From Chamaelirium japonicum (taxonomy: Eukaryota; Streptophyta; Magnoliopsida; Liliales; Melanthiaceae), in assembly GCA_947650365.1 (NCBI GenBank), contig CANTAL010000146.1, positions 682,001-746,000 on the forward strand: 64,000 bases of DNA. Reading direction: 5' to 3'. Shown in pieces: positions 1-15,800 of this stretch. How positions within the stretch are numbered: position 1 is the first letter of the stretch; each line of letters begins with the position of its first letter. The translations under genes and the position numbers were made by a program. The notes below the pieces were generated by a model. That model searched no databases. It saw nothing but the letters and a program-made list of their open reading frames with translations, and was not told where the DNA came from.

Positions 1-3000
1 AATTCATTCATAGGATGCATTCTAATTCATTCATACGATCTATTCTAATTCTTTCGCACGAATGTATCCATTCTAATTCATTCGCACGAATGTATCCATT
101 CTAATTCATTCGTACGATCCATTCTAATTCATTCGTACGATCCATTCAAATTCATTCGTACGATCCATTCTAATTCATTCGCACAATCCATTCTATTTCA
201 TTCGTACGATCCATTCTTACTCATTCGTATGATCCATTCTAATTCATTCGTATGAATGAATTAGAATAGATCGTATGAATGAACTAGAAGGGATCGTACG
301 AATGAATTAGAATGGATCCTACGAATGAATTAGAATGGATCGTACGAATGAATTAGAATGGATACATTCGTGCGAATGAATTAGAATGGATACATTCGTG
401 CGAAAGAATTAGAATAGATCGTATGGATGAATTAGAATGGATCCTATGAATGAATTAGAATGGATCGTGCGAATGAATTAGAATGGATCGTACGAATGAA
501 TTACAATGGATCGTGCTAATGAATTAGAATTGATCGAACGAATGAATTAGAATGGATACATTCGTGCGAATGAATTAGAATGGATCGGACGAATGAATTA
601 GAATGGATCGTACGAATGAGTAAGAATGGATCATACGAATGAAATAGAATAGATCGTACGAATGAATTAGAATGGATCGTACGAAGGAATTAGAATGGAT
701 CGTACGAATGAATTAGAATGGATATATTCGTGCAAATGAATTAGAATGGATCGTATGAATGTATTAGAATGGATCATATGAGTGAATTACAATGGATCGT
801 ACGAATGAATTAGAATGGATCGTATGAATGAATTAGAATGGATACATTCGTGTGAATGAATTAGAATGGATCGTATGAATGAATTAGAATAGATTTTGTG
901 AATGAATTAGAACAGATCGTACGAATGAATTAGAATGGATACATTCGTGCGAATGAATTAGAATGGATTGTATGAATGAATTAGAATGGATCCTATGAAT
1001 GAATTAGAATAGATCGTGCGAATGAATTAGAATGGATCGTACGAATGAATTAGAATGGATCGTACGAATGAATTAGAATGGATCTTACGAATGAATTAGA
1101 ATGGATCGTATGAATGAATTAGAATGGTTCGTACGAATGAATTAGAATGGATACATTCGTGCGAATGAATTAGAATGGATCGGACGAATGAATTAGAATG
1201 TATCGTACGAATGAATTAGAATGGATCAAATGAATGAGTTAGAATGGTTACATTCATGCGAATGAATTAGAATGGATCGTACGAATGGATTAGAATGGAT
1301 CGTACGAATGGATTAGAATGGATACATTCGAGCGAATGAATTAGAATGGATCGTACGAATGAATTAGAATGGATCGTACGAATGGATTAGAATGGATCCT
1401 ACGAATGGATTAGAATGGATACCTTTGTGCATATGAATTAGAATGGATCGTACGAATGAATTAGAATGGATCAAATTAATGAATTAGAATGGATCGTACG
1501 AATGAATTAGAATGGATACATTCGTGCGAATGAATTAGAATGGATCGTGCGAATCAATTAGACTGGATCATGCGAATGAATAAGAATAGATCATACGAAT
1601 GAATTAGAATGGATCGTACGAATTAATTAGAATGGATACATTCGTGCGAATGAATTAGAATGGATTGTATGAATGAATTAGAATGGATCGTGCGAATGAA
1701 TTAGAATGGATCATACGAATTAATTAGAATGGATGATACGAATGAATTAGAATGGATCGTACGAATGAATTAGAATGGATCGTGCGAATGAATTAGAATG
1801 GATACATTCGTGCGAATGAATAAGAACAGATCGTGCGAATGAATTAGAATGGACCGTACGAATGAATTAGAATGGATTAAGCGAATGAATTAGAATGGAT
1901 TGTACGAATGAATTAGAATGGATCGTACGAATAAATTAGAATGGATCCATTCTAATTCATTTGCACGAATATATCCATTCTAATTCATTCGTACGATCCA
2001 TTCTAATTCATTCGTACGATCCATTCTAATTCATTCGTAAGATCCATTCTAATTTATTCGTACTATCCATTCTAATTCATTCGTACGATCCATTCTAATT
2101 CCTTCATACGAATGAATTAGAATAGATACATTTGTGCGAATGAATTAGAATGGATCATACGAATGAATTAGAATGGATCGTATGAATGAATTAGAATGGA
2201 TCGTACAAATGAATTAGAATGGATCGTACGAAGGAATTAGAATGGATCGTACGAATGAATTAGAATGGATTGTACGAATAAATTAGAATGGATACATTCG
2301 TCCGAATGAATTAGAATGGATCATACGAATGAGTAAGAATGGATCGTACGAATGAAATAGAATAGCTTGTACGAATGAATTAGAATGGATCCTACGAATG
2401 AATTAGAATGGATCGTGTGAAAGAATTAGAATGGATTGTATGAATGAATTAGAATGGATCGTATGAATGAATTCGAATGGATCGTACGAATTCATTCTAA
2501 TTGATTCATACAATCCATTCTAATGATTTCACACGATCCATTCTAATTCATTCGTACGTTCCATTCTAATTCATTAGCACGATCCATGCTAATTCATTCG
2601 TTCGATCAATTCTAATTCATTAGCACAATCCATTCTAATTCATTCGTATGATCCATTCTAATTTTTTCGCACGATCCATTCTAATTCATTCATAGGATCC
2701 ATTCTAATTCATTCATACGATCTATTCTAATTCTTTCGCACGAATGTATCCATTCTAATTCATTCGCACGAATGTATCCATTCTAATTCATTCGTACGAT
2801 CCATTCTAATTCATTCGTACGATCCATTCTAATTCATTCATACGATCTATTCTAATTCATTTATACAATCCATTCTAATTCTTTCACACGATCCATTCTA
2901 ATTCATTCGTACGATCCATTCTAATTCATTCGCACAATCCATTCTATTTCATTCGTACGATCCATTCTTACTCATTCGTATGATCCATTCTAATTCATTC

Positions 3001-6000
3001 GCACGATCCATTCTAATTTATTCGTACGATCCATTCTAATTCATTCATACAATCCATTCTAATTCATTCGTACGATCCATTCTAATTCCTTCGTACGATC
3101 CATTCTAATTCATTCGTATGATCCATTCTAATTCATTCGTACAATCTATTCTAATTCATTCATACAATACATTCTAATTCATTCGCACGATCCATTCTAA
3201 TTCATTCATACTATCCATTCTATTCGAATGGATCATGCGATCCATTCGAATTCATTCGCACAATCCATTCTAATTCATTCATATGATCCATTCTAATTCA
3301 TTCATCCGATCCATTCTAATTCATTTGCACGAATGTATCCATTCTAATTCATTCGTACGATCCATTCTAATTCATTCGTAAGATCCATTCTAATTCATTC
3401 GTACGATCCATTCTAATTCATTCGTACGATCTATTTTAATTCATTCGCATGAATGTATCCATTCTAATTCATTCATACGATCCATTCTACTTCATTCGTA
3501 CTATCTGTTCTAATTCACTCATACGATCCATTCTAATTCATTCGCACGATCCATTCTAATTCATTCGTACGATCCCTTCTAGTTCATTCGTACGATCCAT
3601 TCTAATTCATTCGTATGATCCATTCTAATTAATTTGTATGATCTATTCTAATTCATTCATACGATCCATTCTAATTCATTCATACAATCCATTCTAATTC
3701 ATTCGCACGAATGTATCCATTCTAATTAATTCGTACGATCCATTCTAATTCATTCGTATGATCTATTCTTATTCATTCGCACAATCCAGTCTAATTGATT
3801 CGCACGATCCATTCTAATTCATTCGCACGAATGTATCCATTATAATTCATTCGTACGATCCATTCTAATTCATTAATATGATCCATTCTAATTCATTCAT
3901 ACGATCCATTCTAATTCATATGCATAAAGGTATCCATTCTAATTCATTCGCACGAAAGATTTAGAATGGATTTTATGAAAGAATTAGAATGGATCGTGCG
4001 AATAAATTAGAATGGATCGTACGAAGGAATTAGAATGGATCGTAGGAAGGAATTAGAATGGATCGTACGAATGAGTAAGAATGGATCGTACGAATGAATT
4101 ATAATGGATCGTACGAATAAATTAGAATGGATACATTCATCCGAATGAATTAGAATGGATCATACGAATGAGTAAGAATGGATCGTACGAATGAAATAGA
4201 ATAGATTGTACGAATGAATTAGAATGGATCGTGCGAATGAATTAGAATGGATCGTACGAATGAATTAGAATGCATCGTACGAATGAATTAGAATGGATCG
4301 TGCGAATGAATTAGAATGGATCATATTAATGAATTAGAATGGATCGTACGAATGAATTAGAATGGATACATTCGTGCGAATGAATTAGACTAGATCGTGC
4401 GAATCCATTAGACTGGATCGTGCGAATGAATAAGAATGGATCATACGAATGAATTAGAATGGATCGTATGGATTAATTAGAATGGATACATTCGTGCGAA
4501 TGAATTAGAATGGATTGTATGAATAAATTAGAATGGATCGTACGAATGAATTAGAATGGATCGTACGAATTAATTAGAATGGATCGTACGAATGAATTAG
4601 AATGGATCGTACGAATGAACTAGAATGGATCGTACGAATGAACTAGAATAGATATATTCGTGCGAATGAATTAGAATGGATCGTAGGAATGAATTAGAAT
4701 GGATCGTACGATTCATTCTAATTCATTCGTACGATCCATTCCAATACATTCGTACGATTCATGCTAATTCATTCGAACGATCCATTCTAATTCATTCGTA
4801 CGATTCATTCTTATTCATTCATACGATCCATTCTAATTCATTCGCACAGTCCATTCTAATTCATTCGTACAATCCATTCTAATTCATTCGTATGATCCAT
4901 TCTAACTCATTCAGTGGATCCATTCTAATTCATTCGTACGATCCATTCTAATTCATTCCCACGATCCATTCTAATTTATTCGTACGATCCATTCTAATTC
5001 ATTCGTACGATCTATTCTAATTCATTCGCACGAATGTAACCATTCTAATTCATTCATACGATTCATTCTAATTCATTCGTATGAGCTATTCTAATTCATT
5101 CGTACGATCAATTCTAATTCATTCGTACGATCCATTGTAATTCATTCATACAATCCATTTAGATTCATTCGCACAATTATATCCATTCAAATTCATTCGT
5201 ACGATCCAGTCTAATTCATTCGTACGATCCATTCTAATTCATTCGCACGAATATATCCATTCTAATTCTTTCGTACGATGCATTCTAATTCATTCGTACG
5301 ATCCATTCTAATTCATTCGTACGATCCATTCTAATTCATTCGCACGAATGTATCCATTCTAATTCATTCGTACAATCCATTCTATTTCATTCGTACAATC
5401 CATTCTTACTCATTCGTATGATCCATTCTAATTCATTCGTATGATCCATTCTAATTCATTCGTACGATCCATTCTAATTCATTCGCACGATCCATTCTAA
5501 TTCATTCATATGATCCATTCTAATTCATTCATACAATCCATTCTAATCCTTTCACACGATCCATTCTAATTCATTCGTACGATCCATTCTATTTCATTCG
5601 TACGATCCATTCTTACTCATTCGTATGATCCATTCTAATTCATTCATATGATCCATTCTAATTCATTCGTACGATCCATTCTAATTCATTCGTACGATCC
5701 ATTCTAATTCATTCATACGATCCATTCTAATTCATTCGTACGATCCATTCTAATTCATTCGCACGATCCATTCTAATTCATTTATAGGATCCATTCTAAT
5801 TCATTCATACGATCTATTCTAATTCTTTCTCACGAATGTATCCATTCTAATTCATTCGCACGAATGTATCCATTCTAATTCATTCGTACGATCCATTCTA
5901 ATTCATTCGTACGATCCATTCTAATTCATTCGTACGATCCATTCTAATTCATTCATACGATCCATTCAAATTCATTCGCACGATCCATTCTAATTTATTC

Positions 6001-6911
6001 GTACAATCCATTCTATTTCATTCGTACGATCCATTCTTACTCATTCGTATGATCCATTCTAATTCATTCGCACGAATGTATCCATTCTAATCCATTCGTA
6101 CGATCCATTCTAATCCATTCGTACGATCCATTCTAATTCATTCGAATGAATGTAACCATTCTAATTCATTCATTTGATCCATTCTAATTCATTCGTACGA
6201 TCCATTCTAATTCATTCGTCCGATCCATTCTAATTCATTCACACGAATGTATCCATTCTAAACCATACATACGATCCATTCTAATTTATTCGTACGATCC
6301 ATTCTAATTCATTCGTAAGATCCATTCTAATTCATTCGTACGATCCATTCTAATTCATTTGTACGATCCATTCTAATTCATTCGTAAGATCCATTCTAAT
6401 TCATTCGTACGATCCATTCTAATTCATTCATACGATCCATTCTAATTCATTCGCACGAATGTATCCATTCTAGTTCATTCGTACGATCCATTCTAATTCA
6501 TTCGTACGATCCATTCTAATTCATTCGCACGATCCATTCTAATTCATTCGTACGATCCATTCTAATTCATTCATACGATCCATTCTAATTCATTCGTACG
6601 ATCCATTCTAATTCATTCATACGATCCATGCTAATTCATTCGTTCGATCAATTCTAATTCATTAGCACGATCCATTCTAATTCATTCGTACGATCCATTC
6701 TAATTCATTCGCACGATCCATTCTAATTCATTCATAGGATCCATTCTAATTCATTCATACAATCTATTCTAATTCTTTCGCACGAATGTATCCATTCTAA
6801 TTCATTCGCATGAATGTATCCATTCTAATTCATTCGTACGATCCATTCGAATTCATTCGTACGATCCATTCTAATTCATTCGCACAATCTATTCTAATTC
6901 ATTCATACGAT
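1..6911. repeat. Higher-order segment Q, copy 1
   Basis: This segment recurs in direct orientation at 19564-26337. Three anchors show it: the CATAGGAT variant ends at 16 and 19579 (offset 19563), GGATCGGAC ends at 600 and 20292 (offset 19692), and the right edge CATACGAT ends at 6911 and 26337 (offset 19426). Orientation inside is F 1-250, R 251-1945, F 1946-2107, R 2108-2490, F 2490-3955, R 3955-4705 and F 4705-6911. The left edge is cut by the window, so the true unit may be longer. From about 2.3 kb onward it overlaps segment P copy 1, so Q and P are two different repeat relationships over the same DNA. Confidence 0.85.
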
Positions 6912-9892
6912 CCATTCTAATTCATTCACACGAATGTATCCATTCGAATTCATTCATACGATCCATTCTACTTTATTCGTACGATCCATTCTAATTCATT
7001 CGCATGAATGTAACCATTCTAATTCATTCATTTGATCCATTCTAATTCATTCGTACGATCCATTCTAATTCATTCGTCCGATCCATTCTTACTCATTCGT
7101 ATGATCAATTCTAATTCATTCGCACGAATGTATCCATTCTAATTCATTCGTACGATCCTGAATTAGAATGGATCGTACGAATGAATTAGAATGGATACCT
7201 TTGTGCATATGAATTAGAATGGATCGTACGAATGAAATAGAATGAATTCGTACGATCCATTAGAATTCATTCGCACGATCCATTCTAATTCATTCATACG
7301 ATCCATTCTAATTCATTCATACAATCCATTCTAATTCTTTCACACGATCCATTCTAATTCATTCGTAGGATCCATTCTAATTCATTCGTATAATCTATTC
7401 TATTTCATTCGTACGATCCATTCTTACTCATTCGTATGATCCATTCTAATTTATTCGGACGAATGTATCCATTCTAATTTATTCGTACGATCCATTCTAA
7501 TTCATTCGTACGATCCATTCTAATTCATTCGTACGATCCATTCTAATTCATTCGTCCGATCCATTCTAATTCATTCGCACGAATGTATCCATTCTAATTC
7601 ATTCGTACGATCCATTCTAATTCATTCGTACGATCCATTCTAATTCATTCGTACGATCCATACTAATTCATTCGCACGAATGTATCCATTCTAGTTCATT
7701 CGTACGATCCATTCTAATTCATTCGTACGATCCATTCTAATTCATTCGCACGATCCATTCTAATTCATTCGTACGATCCATTCTATTTCATTAATACGAT
7801 CCATTCTAATTCATTCGTACGATCCATTCTAATTCATTCGCACAAATGTATCCATTCTAATTCATTCGTACGATCCATTCTAATTCATTCGCACGAATGT
7901 ATCCATTCTAATTCATTCGTACGATCCATTCTAATTCATTCGTATGATCCATTCTAATTAATTCGTATGATCCATTCTAATTCATTCATATGATCAATTC
8001 TAGTTCATTCGTTCGATCCATTCTAATTCATTCGTACGATCCATTCTAATTCATTCGCACGATCCATTCTAATTCATTCATACAATCCATTCTAATTCTT
8101 TCACACGATCCGTTCTAATTCATTCGTACGATCCATTCTAATTTATTCGTGCAATCTATTCGATTTCATTCGTACGATCCATTCTTACTCATTCGTACGA
8201 TCCATTCTAATTCATTCACACGAATGTATCCATTCGTACGAATGAATTAGAATAGATTGTACGAATGACTTAGAATGGATCGTACGAATGAATTAGAATG
8301 GATCGTATGAATAAATTAGAATGGATCGTACGAATGAATTAGAATGGATCGTGCGAATGAATTAGAATGGATCGTACGAATGAATTAGAATGGATCGTAC
8401 GAATGAACTAGAATGGATACATTCGTGCGAATGAATTAGAATGGATCGTACGAATGAATTAGAATGGATCGTACGAATGAATTAGAATGGACCATACGAA
8501 TGAGTAAGAATGGATCGTACGAATGAAATAGAATGGATTGTACGAATGAATTAGAATGGATCGTACGAATGAATTAGAATGGATCGTGTGAAAGAATTAG
8601 AATGGATTGTATGAATGAATTAGAATGGATCATATGAATGAATTAGAATGGATCGTGCGAATGAATTCGAATGGATCGTACGAATGAATTAGAATGGATC
8701 GTACGAATGAATTAGAATGGATACATTCGTGCGAATGAATTAGAATGGATACATTCGTGCGAAAGAATTAGAATAGATCGTATGAATGAATTAGAATGGA
8801 TCCTATGAATGAATTAGAATGGATCGTGCGAATGAATTAGAATGGATCGTACGAATGAATTAGAATGGATCGTGCTAATGAATTAGAATTGATCGAACGA
8901 ATGAATTAGCTTGGATCGTGCTAATGAATAAGAATGGAATGTACGAATGAATTAGAATGGATCGTGTGATAGAATTAGAATGGATTGTATGAATGAATTA
9001 GAATGAATTCGTACGATCCATTCGAATTCATTTGCACGATCCATTCTAATTCATTCATACGATCCATTCTAATTCATTCATACAATCCAATCTAATTCTT
9101 TCACACGATCCATTCTAATTTATTCGTACGATCCATTCTAATTCATTCGTAAGATCCATTCTAATTCATTCGTACGATCCATTCTAATTCATTCGTACGA
9201 TCCATTCTAATTCATTCGTAAGATTCATTCTAATTCATTCGTAAATTCATTCGTACGATCCATTCTAATTCATTCGCACGAATGTATCCATTCTAGTTCA
9301 TTCGTACGATTCATTCGTACGATCCATTCTAATTCATTCGTACGATCCATTCTAATTCATTTGCACGATCCATTCTAATTCATTCGTACGATCCATTTTA
9401 ATTCATTCATACGATCCATTCTAATTCATTCGTACGATCCATTCTAATTCATTCACACAAATGTATCCATTCTAATTCATTCGTACGATCCATTCTAATT
9501 CATTCGCACGATCCATTCTAATTCATTCGTACGATCCATTCTAATTCATTCGTACGATCCATTCTAATTCATTCGCACGATCCATTCTAATTCATTCGTA
9601 CGATCCATTCTAATTCATTCATACGATCCATTCTAATTCATTCGTACGATCCATTCTAATTCATTCGCACAAATGTATCCATTCTAATTCATTCGTACGA
9701 TCCATTCTAATTCATTCGTACGATCCATTCTAATTCATTCGTACGATCCATTCTAATTCATTCGCACAATCTGTTCTTATTCATTCGCACAATCCATTCT
9801 AATTCATTCGCACAAATGTATCCATTCTAATTCATTCGTACGATCCATTCTAATTCATTCGTGCAATCCATTCACACGATCCATTCTATTTC
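2341..9892. repeat. Higher-order segment P, copy 1 (about 7.5 kb)
   Basis: This is a long higher-order unit directly followed by a second copy. Rare variants keep a constant spacing to copy 2. The offset is 7551 bp at four anchors: GAATTCGAATGG near 2480, CATAGGATCC near 2700, ACAATCCAG near 3789 and CAGTGGATC near 4920. It is 7436 at 5792, 7242 at 7160, 7237 at 8110 and 8912, and 7159 near 9090. The drop from 7551 to 7436 is five 23-bp monomers, the drop to 7242 equals six 23-mers plus two 28-mers, and the last 5 bp equals one 28-to-23 change. Orientation switches in the same order lie near 2490, 3955, 4705, 7155, 7250, 8232 and 9005. Confidence 0.87.
3223..3250. repeat. Perfect 12-bp inverted repeat, 4-nt spacer
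   Basis: TTCGAATGGATC at 3223-3234 is followed by ATGC and by its exact reverse complement at 3239-3250. It sits inside an F block as a single reversed piece. Direct copies lie at 10774-10801 and 22718-22745, and an inverted copy at 63674-63701 (spacer GCAT). Confidence 0.9.
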
Positions 9893-12800
9893 ATTCGTAC
9901 GAATGAATTAGAATGGATCGTACGAATGAATTAGAATGGATCGTGTGAAAGAATTAGAATGGATTGTATGAATGAATTAGAATGGATCGTATGAATGAAT
10001 TAGAATGGATCGTGCGAATGAATTCGAATGGATCGTACGAATTCATTCTAATTCATTCATACAATCCATTCTAATTATTTCACACGATCCATTCTAATTC
10101 ATTCGTACGTTCCATTCTAATTCATTAGCACGATCCATGCTAATTTATTCGTTCGATCAATTCTAATTCATTAGCACGATCCATTCTAATTCATTCGTAT
10201 GATCCATTCTAATTTATTCGCACGATCCATTCTAATTCATTCATAGGATCCATTCTAATTCATTTATACGATCTATTCTAATTCTTTCGCACGAATGTAT
10301 CCATTCTAATTCATTCGCACGAATGTATCCATTCTAATTAATTCGTACGATCCATTCTAATTCATTCGTACGATCCATTCTAATTCATTCATACGATCTA
10401 TTCTAATTCATTCATACAATCCATTCTAATTCTTTCACACGATCCATTCTAATTCATTCGTACGATCCATTCTAATTCATTCGCACAATCCATTCTATTT
10501 CATTCGTACGATCCATTCTTACTCATTCGTATGATCCATTCTAATTCATTCGCACGATCCATTCTCATTCATTCGTACGATCCATTCTAATTCATTCATA
10601 CAATCCATTCTAATTCATTCGTACGATCCATTCTAATTCCTTCGTACGATCCATTCTAATTCATTCGTACGATCCATTCTAATTCATTCGTACAATCTAT
10701 TCTAATTCATTCATACAATCCATTCTAATTCATTCGCACGATCCATTCTAATTCATTCATACGATCCATTCTATTCGAATGGATCATGCGATCCATTCGA
10801 ATTCATTCGCACAATCCATTCTAATTCATTCATATGATCCATTCTAATTCATTCGTCCGATCCATTCTAATTCATTCGCACGAATGTATCCATTCTAATT
10901 CATTCGTACGATCCATTCTAATTCATTCGTAAGATCCATTCTAATTCATTCGTACGATCCATTCTAATTCATTCGTACTATCTATTCTAATTCATTCGCA
11001 CGAATGTATCCATTCTAATTCATTCATACGATCCATTCTACTTAATTCGTACTATCTGTTCTAATTCACTCATACGATCCATTCTAATTCATTCGCACGA
11101 TCCATTCTAATTCATTCGTACGATCCATTCTAGTTCATTCGTACGATCCATTCTAATCCATTCGTATGATCCTTTCTAATTAATTCGTATGATCCATTCT
11201 AATTCATTCGTACGATCCATTCTAATTCATTCATACAATCCATTCTAATTCATTCACACGAATGTATCCATTCTAATTAATTCGTACGATCCATTCTAAT
11301 TCATTCGTATGATCTATTCTTATTCATTCGCACAATCCAGTCTAATTGATTCGCACGATCCATTCTAATTCATTCGCACGAATGTATCCATTATAATTCA
11401 TTCGTACGATCCATTCTAATTCATTAATATGATCCATTCTAATTCATTCGTACGATCCATTCTAATTCATATGCACAAAGGTATCCATTCTAATTCATTC
11501 GCACGAAAGAATTAGAATGGATTGTATGAAAGAATTAGTATGGATCGTGCGAATGAATTAGAATGGATCGTACGAAGGAATTAGAATGGATCGTACGAAG
11601 GAATTAGAATGGATCGTACGAATGAGTAAGAATGGATCGTACGAATGAATTAGAATGGATTGTACGAATAAATTAGAATGGATACATTCATCCGAATGAA
11701 TTAGAATGGATCATACGAATGAGTAAGAATGGATCGTACGAATGAAACAGAATAGATTGTACGAATGAATTAGAATGGATCGTGCGAATGAATTAGAATG
11801 GATCGTACGAATGAATTAGAATGCATCGTACGAATGAATTAGAATGGATCGTGCGAATGAATTAGAATGGATCATATTAATGAATTAGAATGGATCGTAC
11901 GAATGAATTAGAATGGATACATTCGTGCGAATGAATTAGACTGGATCGTGCGAATCCATTAGACTGGATCGTGCGAATGAATAAGAATGGATCATACGAA
12001 TGAATTAGAATGGATCGTACGGATTAATTAGAATGGATACATTCGTGCGAATGAATTAGAATGGATTGTATGAATGAATTAGAATGGATCGTACGAATGA
12101 ATTAGAATGGATCATACGAATTAATTAGAATGGATCGTACAAATGAATTAGAATGGATCGTACGAATGAACTAGAATGGATCGTACGAATGAACTAGAAT
12201 GGATACATTCGTGCGAATGAATTAGAATGGATCGTACGAATGAATTAGAATGGATCGTACGATTCATTCTAATTCATTCGTACGATCCATTCTAATACAT
12301 TCGTACGATTCATGCTAATTCATTCGCACGATCCATTCTAATTCATTCGTACGATCCATTCTTATTCATTCATACGATCCATTCTAATTCATTCGCACAA
12401 TCTATTCTAATTCATTCGTACAATCCATTCTAATTCATTCGTATGATCCATTCTAACTCATTCAGTGGATCCATTCTAATTCATTCATACGATCCATTCT
12501 AATTCATTCCCACGATCCATTCTAATTTATTCGTACGATCCATTCTAATTCATTCGTACGATCTATTCTAATTCATTCGCACGAATGTAACCATTCTAAT
12601 TCATTCATACGATTCATTCTAATTCATTCGTATGAGCTATTCTAATTCATTCGTACGATCCATTCCAATTCATTCGTACGATCCATTGTAATTCATTCAT
12701 ACAATCCATTTAGATTCATTCGCATAATTGTATCCATTCAAATTCGTTCGTACGATCCAGTCTAATTCATTCGTACGATCCATTCTAATTCATTCGCACG

Positions 12801-15800
12801 AATATATCCATTCTAATTCTTTCGTATGATGCATTCTAATTCATTCGTACGATCCATTCTAATTCATTCGTACGATCCATTCTAATTCATTCGCACGAAT
12901 GTATCCATTCTAATTCATTCGTACAATCCATTCTATTTCATTCGTACGATCCATTCTTACTTATTCGTATGATCCATTGTAATTCATTCGTATGATCCAT
13001 TCTAATTCATTCGTACGATCCATTCTAATTCATTCGTACAATCCATTCTATTTCATTCGTACGATCCATTCTTACTCATTCGTATGATCCATTCTAATTC
13101 ATTCGTAAGATCCATTCTAATTCATTCGTACGATCCATTCTAATTCATTCGTATGATCCATTCTAATTCATTCGTACGATCCATTCTAATTCATTCGCAC
13201 GATCCATTCTAATTCATTCATAGGATCCATTCTAATTCATTCATAAGATCTATTCTAATTCTTTCTCACGAATGTATCCATTCTAATTCATTCGCTCGAA
13301 TGTATCCATTCTAATTCATTCGTACGATCCATTCTAATTCATTCGTACGATCCATTCTAATTCATTCGTACGATCCATTCTAATTCATTCGTACGATCCA
13401 TTCAAATTCATTCGCACGATCCATTCTAATTCATTCGTACAATCCATTCTATTTCATTCGTACGATCCATTCTTACTCATTCGTATGATCCATTCTAATT
13501 CATTCGCACGAATGTATCCATTCTAATCCATTCGTACGATCCATTCTAATCCATTCGTACGATCCATTCTAATTCATTCGAATGAATGTAACCATTCTAA
13601 TTCATTCATTTGATCCATTCTAATTCATTCGTACGATCCATTCTAATTCATTCATCCGATCCATTCTAATTCATTCGCACGAATGTATCCATTCTAAACC
13701 ATTCATACGATCCATTCTAATTTATTCGTACGATTCATTCTAATTCATTCGTAAGATCCATTCTAATTCATTTGTACGATCCATTCTAATTCATTCGTAC
13801 GATCCATTCTAATTCATTCGTAAGATCCATTCTAATTCATTCGTACGATCCTTTCTAATTCATTCGTATGATCCATTCTAATTCATTCGCACGAATGTAT
13901 CCATTCTAGTTCATTCGTACGATCCATTCTAATTCATTCGTACGATCCATTCTAATTCATTCGCACGATCCATTCTAGTTCATTCGTACGATCCATTCTA
14001 ATTCATTCATACGATCCATTCTAATTCATTCGTACGATCCATTCTAATTCATTCATACGATCCATGCTAATTCATTCGTTCGATCAATTCTAATTCATTA
14101 GCACGTTCCATTCTAATTCATTCGTACTATCCATTCTAATTCATTCGCACGATCCATTCTAATTCATTCATAGGATCCATTCTAATTCATTCATACGATC
14201 TATTCTAATTCTTTCGCACGAATGTATCTATTCTAATTCATTCGCACGAATGTATCCATTCTAATTCATTCGTACGATCCATTCTAATTCATTCGTACGA
14301 TCCATTCTAATTCATTCGCACAATCTATTCTAATTCATTCATATGATCCATTCTAATTCATTCGCACGAATGTATCCATTCTTATCCATTCGTACGATCC
14401 TGAATTAGAATGGATCGTACGAATGAATTAGAATGGATCATACGAATGAAATAGAATGAATTCGTACGATCCATTCGAATTCATTCGCACGATCCATTCT
14501 AATTCATTCATACGATCCATTCTAATTCATTCATACAATCCATTATAATTCTTTCACACGATCCATTCTAATTCATTCGTAGGATCCATTCTAATTCATT
14601 CATACAATTTATTCTATTTCATTCGTACGATCCATTCTTACTCATTCGTATGATCCATTCTAATTTATTCGGACGAATGTATCCATTCTAATTTATTCGT
14701 ATGATCCATTCTAATTCATTCGTACGATCCATTCTAATTCATTCGTACGATCCATTCTAATTCATTCATCCGATCCATTCTAATTCATTCGCACGAATGT
14801 ATCCATTCTAATTCATTCGTACGATCCATTCTAATTCATTCGTACGATCCATTCTAATTCATTCGTACGATCCATACTAATTCATTCGCACGAATGTATC
14901 CATTCTAGTTCATTCGTACGATCCATTCTAATTCATTCGTACGATCCATTCTAATTCATTCGCACGATCCATTCTAATTCATTCGTACGATCCATTCTAT
15001 TTCATTCATACGATCCATTCTAATTCATTCGTACGATCCATTCTAATTCATTCGCACAAATGTATCCATTCTAATTCATTCGTACGATCCATTCTAATTC
15101 ATTCGTACGATCCATTCTAATTCATTCGCACGAATGTATCCATTCTAATTCATTCGTACGATCCATTCTAATTCATTCGTACGATCCATTCTAATTAATT
15201 CGTATGATCTATTCTAATTCATTCGTATGATCAATTCTAGTTCATTCGTTCTATCCATTCTAATTCATTCGTACGATCCATTCTAATTCATTCGCACGAT
15301 CCATTCTAATTCATTCATACAATCCATTCTAATTCTTTCACACGATCCGTTCTAATTCATTCGTACGATCCATTCTAATTCATTCGTGCAATCCATTCTA
15401 TTTCATTCGTACGATCCATTCTTACTCATTCGTACGATCCATTTCAATTCATTCACACGAATGTATCCATTCGTACGAATGAATTAGAATAGATTGTACG
15501 AATGAATTAGAATGGATCGTACGAATGAATTAGAATGGATCGTATGAATAAATTAGAATGGATCGTAAGAATGAATTAGAATGGATCGTGCGAATGAAAT
15601 AGAATAGATCGTACGAATGAATTAGAATGGATCGTACGAATGAACTAGAATGGATACATTCGTGCGAATGAATTAGAATGGATCGTACGAATGAATTAGA
15701 ATGGTACGTACGAATGAATTAGAATGGACCATACGAATGAGTAAGAATGGATCGTACGAATGAAATAGAATGAATTGTACGAATGAATTAGAATGGATCG

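Noticed and set aside
1-2000. Resemblance to human satellite II/III (GGAAT-type repeats)
   Set aside because: GAATGGA words occur, but the period is 23 bp with CGTACG in each unit, and the embedded retroelement is of a plant-specific lineage.
4676-4882. Open frame with repeated Ile-His-Ser-Asn-Ser-Phe
   Set aside because: It is satellite translated in one frame. Three 23-bp monomers make 69 bp, so the frame repeats every 23 codons and stays open by chance. The frames at 36253-36438, 51412-51786 and 58661-58903 have the same cause.
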